Source: Emergomyces orientalis (lineage: Eukaryota; Ascomycota; Eurotiomycetes; Onygenales; Ajellomycetaceae). From it: a stretch of 64,000 nucleotides of DNA. Positions 59,086-64,000 of this stretch are shown piece by piece (the first letter of the stretch is position 1; every line of letters starts with the position of its first letter). A program made the translations under genes and the position numbers. Below the pieces are notes generated by a model. The model was not told where the DNA came from, ran no database searches, and was given only the letters and a program-made list of their open reading frames with translations. Location: NCBI GenBank assembly GCA_002110485.1, contig MOWL01000067.1:4030001-4094000 (forward strand). Direction: 5' to 3'.

Positions 59086-60840
59086 TTGTTTCTTTCCTTA
59101 TCTAACTTTCTTCACTCTTTTCTCTTCCCTTGTCTGAAGCCATACGACTCCCGTTTGGTATTTTTGCTACGCTGCGATAAGGAGAAGAAGGGGGAAAAAA
59201 AAGGTCGAAAGGGGTTAGAAAACGAAAGGATAACAGTAATGCTGACTGCAATTCGTTTTACACAAACAAGGGGATATACAGCGGAGTTGGAAGGGAAACA
59301 GGCGTTAATGAAACATTGAGATATGGACTTTCATGCCAAAGGTAGCTCCAAGATGGGACTACTACCTCACTTCTTCAGGTCAAACATGTAAAAAATAAAA
59401 AATAAAAAATAAAATAAACCTGAAGGAAGATATTACGACCTTTTGTGAATCCAAACGCTCCAGATTCATATCCGGGCAAACATCGCTTTATGAACAGAAA
59501 GTCTCACAAGCTATCTATCTTGGTTTTCCGTTAGCTTTAACTTAATGATATGCGCTCTATGCATGTTTCACACCTCACCCGGGGCGCTCTCCGCGGGACG
59601 AAGTCAAGTGTGTTTTCTTCCTTGATGAAGGGCTCTTGCTTGAATCTGCGGCCTCGGTTTGCTGGGTTCAGCCCGGTTCTGGTTCTGGGGTATGCGCATC
59701 TTTTGGGACACATTTCTATGAGAGTTAGGGTTCTTCCTTGCACGCTGCTTTTAGCATTCATACTTAACGTCGTTGGGAGTTTGCGAAAGCCTTGGAAAAG
59801 GAAAAGAAAAGAAAAATAGACGAAGAAAAAAAGAAAGGATGACAGGACCTTTCTTGACTGCCTGTGTCATGCCTCCTAGGCGGGTATGAGCGGTTCCAGT
59901 ATATTGTATTTCCCTGTCTCTTCATCTCATGCACGCCACATATATCCTTCCATTGAATGGATATATGATGTCTTGCATATTCTGGTGTTGTCAATTCGAT
60001 TATGTTGGCTTGACACTTTCCTTCGCCCCGTTACGTTCTTTTGCTCCTTTGCCGCTGCTTCCCTTTTGTATTATTTTATCAACCACCTTCGCCCATTCCA
60101 ACATATTTTATATTTTTTCTTGGCCTTTCCAGTTTTCCAACATTCACAATGAATTCAGTGAGTACGTATATTTCACTTCGGGGACAATCGAATCATGTTT
60201 GGTTGTTTCATTTTCATTCTTTTATTTCGGTTTTTTCCTGCTATAATTTTTTATCTTTTTATTCTATTCTATTTTAGTTTGGTTTTTACACATATCTCCT
60301 CCATGCTCTGCTACTTGGGCGCGTTCCCAAATGTTGCACGATTGAATGAATCCTATTTCCGTCTGCTTCTTTTGCTGCTGGATCCATAATCACAGCACCG
60401 CCGTTTGAAGAAAGATTTTTATTTTTATTTTTATTTTTATTTTGGTTATATCTTTTTCCATTCCGTGTCATGCCGTTCTAGACATTGGGAAAATTCCCCG
60501 AAAGAAATCTCAAGCAGGCCAGCGTATATATATCTATATATATACCGCCTCTAATCTTCCGCCTTGTCATCTCTTCTTTTCTTTTATTTTCTTCTCTACC
60601 TTTCTCTTTTGACACATCTTCATGATACCCTCTAAGGAGTGAAAAACCTATCCAGATCGATTTAATTCTCTTTGTTTTTTACCTTGAGTCGCGAGGGACG
60701 AGGAGGGGAACGCCGCCATATCGGTACGAAAACGGTCGAACTTTTTAAATGCTACCTCTTATTTTTATGTTTTTCCCATTCACCTACGATTTCGCTATCG
60801 AACATTTGCGAGTTACGCCTTCTTGCTTCTGTTGGTCAAG
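59086..60840. other. intergenic, T-rich, no gene seen
   Basis: About 1.75 kb. Contains A/T low-complexity runs (AAAAAT units at about 59389-59416; TTTTTA units at about 60416-60442) and a TATATA dyad near 60525-60545. Likely promoter and 5' leader of the next gene at its right end. Confidence 0.45.
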
Positions 60841-61837
60841 ATGAACTGGGATAATGCTTTCACCAGACAATGGTCCAGATTTGAGAAAATCGAAATGAAT
60901 GCTGATAAAAGCCAGTGGGCCCCCTCGAAATTGGAACAACATTCACAATTGATTGATGGACTTATGGACTGGTTATGGAACGAGTACGATAAAATAGCAC
61001 CCAAGATGTCCGAGGCAGACGATTACATCAATGGTTGTATCAGGGTTTCCTTGGGGTATCGGATCCCAGGCGACAACAAAATAAGACCAGTATCAGAGCT
61101 TTTGAAGAGGAACGTTCTCCAGGTATATTACGAACTTGGTAAGTAGACAAATTGGGTCCATTTGAATGCCTTCCGGGTTGTTCCGTGTTAACTACTATTG
61201 GAAATATTTTAGCTTGTCGCCAGAAGGAGGTAGTTGACCGGTACGCCACCGTAAGTAAAGCACAGCAAGAAACGAAACTCATGATCCCCGGCCATGATCC
61301 AGTACAGATTGTTGCATTGGAGTACAAAACCATTAGAACCGTGTACGTCGACCATGTCCTAATCTTGATTGTAATACCTAATGTGTATTCCGCATAATTG
61401 CCATTGTTGTTGAAGTTTTATTAAGTTACTGACACTTTCTTCTTTTTTTGTTCGGTTTTCGACTAGGAATTTCGTTGACAAGTGGAAATACATACTATCG
61501 AATCTCACGGATGTGGAAGAGCTGACTATGGATGGAATCTCCAACGTTAGCGAGGATGCCAGAAAGCAGTTCTGTAATGATTTTCTGTTCCTTTACACAG
61601 CGGATATATTGCAGTCTAAATCGTTAGCGGTCTTTCTTCTAGATCACTCTCATCAATTTAGAACAGGTATATTCACAAAAAAGCAGAGAAGAGAGGTAAA
61701 GAGTGAAAGGTGGATGGGAGTTGGAGGCCCCGGGGGGGGGGTAGCGGATAAAATAAAAGTGCGTTCGACTCGGACTAGCTTTTTTTCCTTGTTCTTTTTA
61801 CTCACGGACAGTTTTTGGGGTTCTTCAGTTCAGTTAG
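60841..61837 (+). CDS. unrecognised protein, four exons, about 217 aa
   Basis: Exons 60841-61138, 61213-61342, 61467-61666, 61812-61837; phases 1, 2 and 1 all fit. Protein starts MNWDNAFTRQWSRFEKIEMN. It is acidic to neutral, rich in Trp and helical segments (HSQLIDGLMDWLWNEYDKIA; ELLKRNVLQVYYELGACRQK; ARKQFCNDFLFLYTADILQS). The last exon is short (VFGVLQFS plus stop) and is the least certain; reading on past its donor instead gives a low-complexity basic tail. No signal peptide, no membrane helix, no domain I recognise. Four introns-in-frame make a real gene likely. Confidence 0.6.
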
Positions 61838-62310
61838 AAGGAAACTTTGGATAGAAACACCATACTGCTTGAATCTCTCTCTCTCTCTTTTTATTTTTTA
61901 TTTTTTTGGTTTCACTTTTATCTCCATAAATAATGCTTCTCCTCTCCTACAGTACCGCTCTAATAAAAAATAACTCCAAATTTATCTTTCTTATAAACTA
62001 GAAAGTTGAAATGAAAATGCCTCTAAAGAGGCTGATGTCAGTTTGTCTGCCTGCATGATTTTGCGAGATAGCCAGTTTTACGAATCTTTCCGCCAGGTAG
62101 CATAATTCCAGTGCATCTCTTCTCTCGACCTTCTCTCGACTTTCCGCCGAACCATATCATGGCAGGAAGTTGCCCTAAACCGGAATCTCCAGCAGAAGGA
62201 ATCTCTCACTCTATTTTATTTGCAAACTATTTTCGAGATCGTTGAAGGAATAATTATAATGACATAGATTTTCCTTTAAGGATTTCATCTTCAGAGTGTC
62301 ATATCATCGA
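61838..62310. other. intergenic edge before the LINE relic
   Basis: About 470 nt, T-rich, with a CT repeat near 61876-61888. CpG dinucleotides are still present at ordinary frequency here, unlike the block that follows. Confidence 0.5.
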
Positions 62311-64000
62311 TTTTATTATTATTATTATATTATACACCACTTAATCTCAGAGATATGTGGGAAACTATTTATTTTATCTAACAAGAAAAATCATGCAATA
62401 AAAGAGCTTACTGCTGAATTAAAAACCTCATGCACTAATAAATGTATGTAACAGTTTCTGTGAGACTTCAGACTACTGGAGACCAGCAACTGCTGTTCTC
62501 AAGAAGAGAAGAGAATGAGATGAGAAAAGAAAAATTAAAAATAAAAAAAAATTACACTGAGTATTTTTGAAAATGCACCTGCATGTGAGTGAGTGAGTGA
62601 AAGACATCAACTGTGCTCTGAAGTATAGAGAGTTATGTCTTTAGCATGAAATGAGCATGAGGATGTGCTATGAGCACTGATTTTGTGTGATAAGCATGCT
62701 TTCAGCAGTTTCAGCATGATGTTTATTAAGATCTGTATATACTTGATTGAGATGTGATAGATTGCTGCTTCTCTGTCTGATAGACACTCAGTGTCTTTGT
62801 CAGTGAGAATTGTGATAGAATTCTCTACTTAATTCATTATTTTGTTAGACAGTGTAGTTCTTCTTTGATGTTTAATAGTCATTTCTTGTTGATTCTGTCC
62901 TCATGCAGCAGACTTCTGTAACTGTGCTGAAATCTATCACAGTGAACTATCACATGCATCACTGTTTCATTTGAATAGCCACATTCACATGCTGGTGATG
63001 AGAAATTCAGTACTTGTCTTTTATGTAGAAAGACTGCCAGCCCTGTTTTCTCTGATTTTAGTTGAATTATCAGCAAGTTTCTGATCTTGCTTAGACTCTT
63101 GTGTCATTTCAGAATACTTTTGTCTGAAAATCAATCAAAGAGTTTATATCAGAAAGATGCTCTAGTTTTTCATTATTTTTTTTATCTACTCAGAATTTCT
63201 TTTCACACCCATTCATCATGTGAGAAGTGCTGTGTTGCTGCTGAATTTATACTTTGAACAGTCTTTTACTTATTTTTTTTTATTCAAAACTTCTTTCAAT
63301 TTTCAGACAAACTGTCTGAATAAATTATCTTTTTAATAAGTCTTCTGTGCATCATGTCTTTTTATCTGAATTTGATTTTTACTGCTGTGCATGCCTCTTC
63401 AATTTGTGTTGTCATTCCAGAGGCCTTCAGTTGTTTTGTGGCACATGTCACAACTTTATCAAGATAGATGTTCAGGGGTGGCATGTATATCTTTGCTTTC
63501 AGTGTGAATATTGGTGTTGCTCTGTATGCTTCAGCTACTATTCTCAGGCATTCATTTTGGGTTCTGATTAGACTCTCTGTGCACTGTTTATTGCGCATGC
63601 GTCCTTCGCGCTTGATGCGCGGTTGATGCCATGCCAGTGCGCTGTAAGCTATAGCTGGCTGTATGACCATGTTGTATATTGTTCTAGCTTGATGTAGGGG
63701 GACTCCCCAGGTGGCCTGTGTTGTCTGTGATAGTGTCTTTATTTGTGACTTCATTTTTTCTGCTATAGCATTCATGTGACCTTTTCATTGAAGCTTGAAA
63801 TTCAGTCATACTTTTAGAACTCTCATCATCTTCTGTAGCTTGATAACTTGCTGAGGCAGTCTCAGAGAGTGATTCAAATTGAATTAAGTTCAGGCTCTAG
63901 TGAAGTGCATCAACTCATACTTCTGCAGAGCAAAAATAGCTTCATGTCTTTCTGCTCATTCTTCACATTCTGTGTGCACTTGTGTGAGCTGCACGCAATT
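62310..64000 (-). mobile_element. decayed Tad-like non-LTR retrotransposon (LINE), 3' part, continues past right edge
   Basis: Minus-strand blocks match the C-terminal half of a fungal LINE ORF2. At about 63880-64000 reverse transcriptase text appears (an E-C-E-E-W-A-like start and KYELMHFTRA). At 63362-63775 the region after the RT domain is open for 137 codons (TWGVPLHQARTIYNMVIQPA, then NECLRIVAEAYRATPI). At 62879-63076 the end of the protein follows with a Cys-His cluster (CECGYSNETVMHVIVHCDRF), typical of the terminal CCHC-like motif. Stops and frameshifts separate the blocks, so it is not functional. The left 570 nt are presumably its 3' UTR. CpG is absent from about 62310 to 63592. Confidence 0.78.

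Noticed and set aside
1..64000. CRISPR arrays, bacterial operons, phage or plasmid features
   Set aside because: The window is clearly fungal nuclear DNA; no direct-repeat/spacer arrays or prokaryotic gene layout were seen.

Overview
The window is a gene-rich piece of a filamentous ascomycete nuclear genome. Genes have short (about 45-260 nt) introns with GT..AG ends, monocistronic layout on both strands, long A/T- or purine-rich untranslated flanks, and proteins that are recognisably fungal (Sla1, Yos9, Pmt4, Dep1/Sds3, Nop12, Coa3). The overall look plus a CpG-purged LINE relic at the right edge suggests a eurotiomycete, most likely an Onygenales (dimorphic-fungus-type) genome; this placement is an inference from style and not from a marker gene.

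Layout. 1-3.1 kb: 5' part of sla1 (minus, runs off the left edge). 4.3-5.9 kb: yos9, ER lectin of ERAD (minus). 6.8-8.0 kb: pirin (minus). 10.2-12.8 kb: pmt4-type protein O-mannosyltransferase (minus). 13.5-14.7 kb: conserved acidic protein of unknown role (minus). 16.0-17.8 kb: Dal5-type MFS anion permease, four exons (plus). 18.4-20.7 kb: cytoplasmic dynein intermediate chain (minus), divergent from 21.0-21.6 kb ATP synthase subunit e (plus). 22.2-23.0 kb: COP9 signalosome subunit 8-like (minus), divergent from 23.4-26.1 kb STT3 (plus). 27.6-28.8 kb: TPR protein (plus). 29.6-32.6 kb: Pta1/symplekin, eight exons (minus), divergent from 33.4-33.9 kb COA3 (plus). 33.9-43.4 kb: gene-poor stretch holding a dispersed family of small secreted cysteine-rich proteins: two intact copies and one truncated copy. 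43.4-46.1 kb: Dep1/Sds3-family Rpd3L subunit (minus). 48.6-50.7 kb: Nop12 (plus). 52.1-53.5 kb: decayed pseudogene of a kinase-HAD-uracil phosphoribosyltransferase-like fusion. 54.9-55.8 kb: Kre9/Knh1-type GPI-anchored Ser/Thr-rich protein (minus). 58.4-59.1 and 60.8-61.8 kb: two unrecognised small multi-exon genes. 62.3-64.0 kb: 3' part of a decayed Tad-like LINE (minus) with no CpG at all over about 1.28 kb.

How it fits together. Most of the window is housekeeping. Three of the genes act in ER protein glycosylation and quality control (stt3, pmt4, yos9); others serve endocytosis (sla1), dynein transport, mRNA 3'-end formation (pta1), ribosome biogenesis (nop12), histone deacetylation (dep1) and mitochondrial respiration (subunit e, coa3). 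I see no operon-like or biosynthetic cluster. The lineage-specific material lies in the 34-42 kb island (secreted 8-Cys family) and in the 51-64 kb right end (pseudogene, orphan genes, LINE). Exon joints below were worked out by hand from splice signals and reading-frame continuity; none is confirmed by transcripts.
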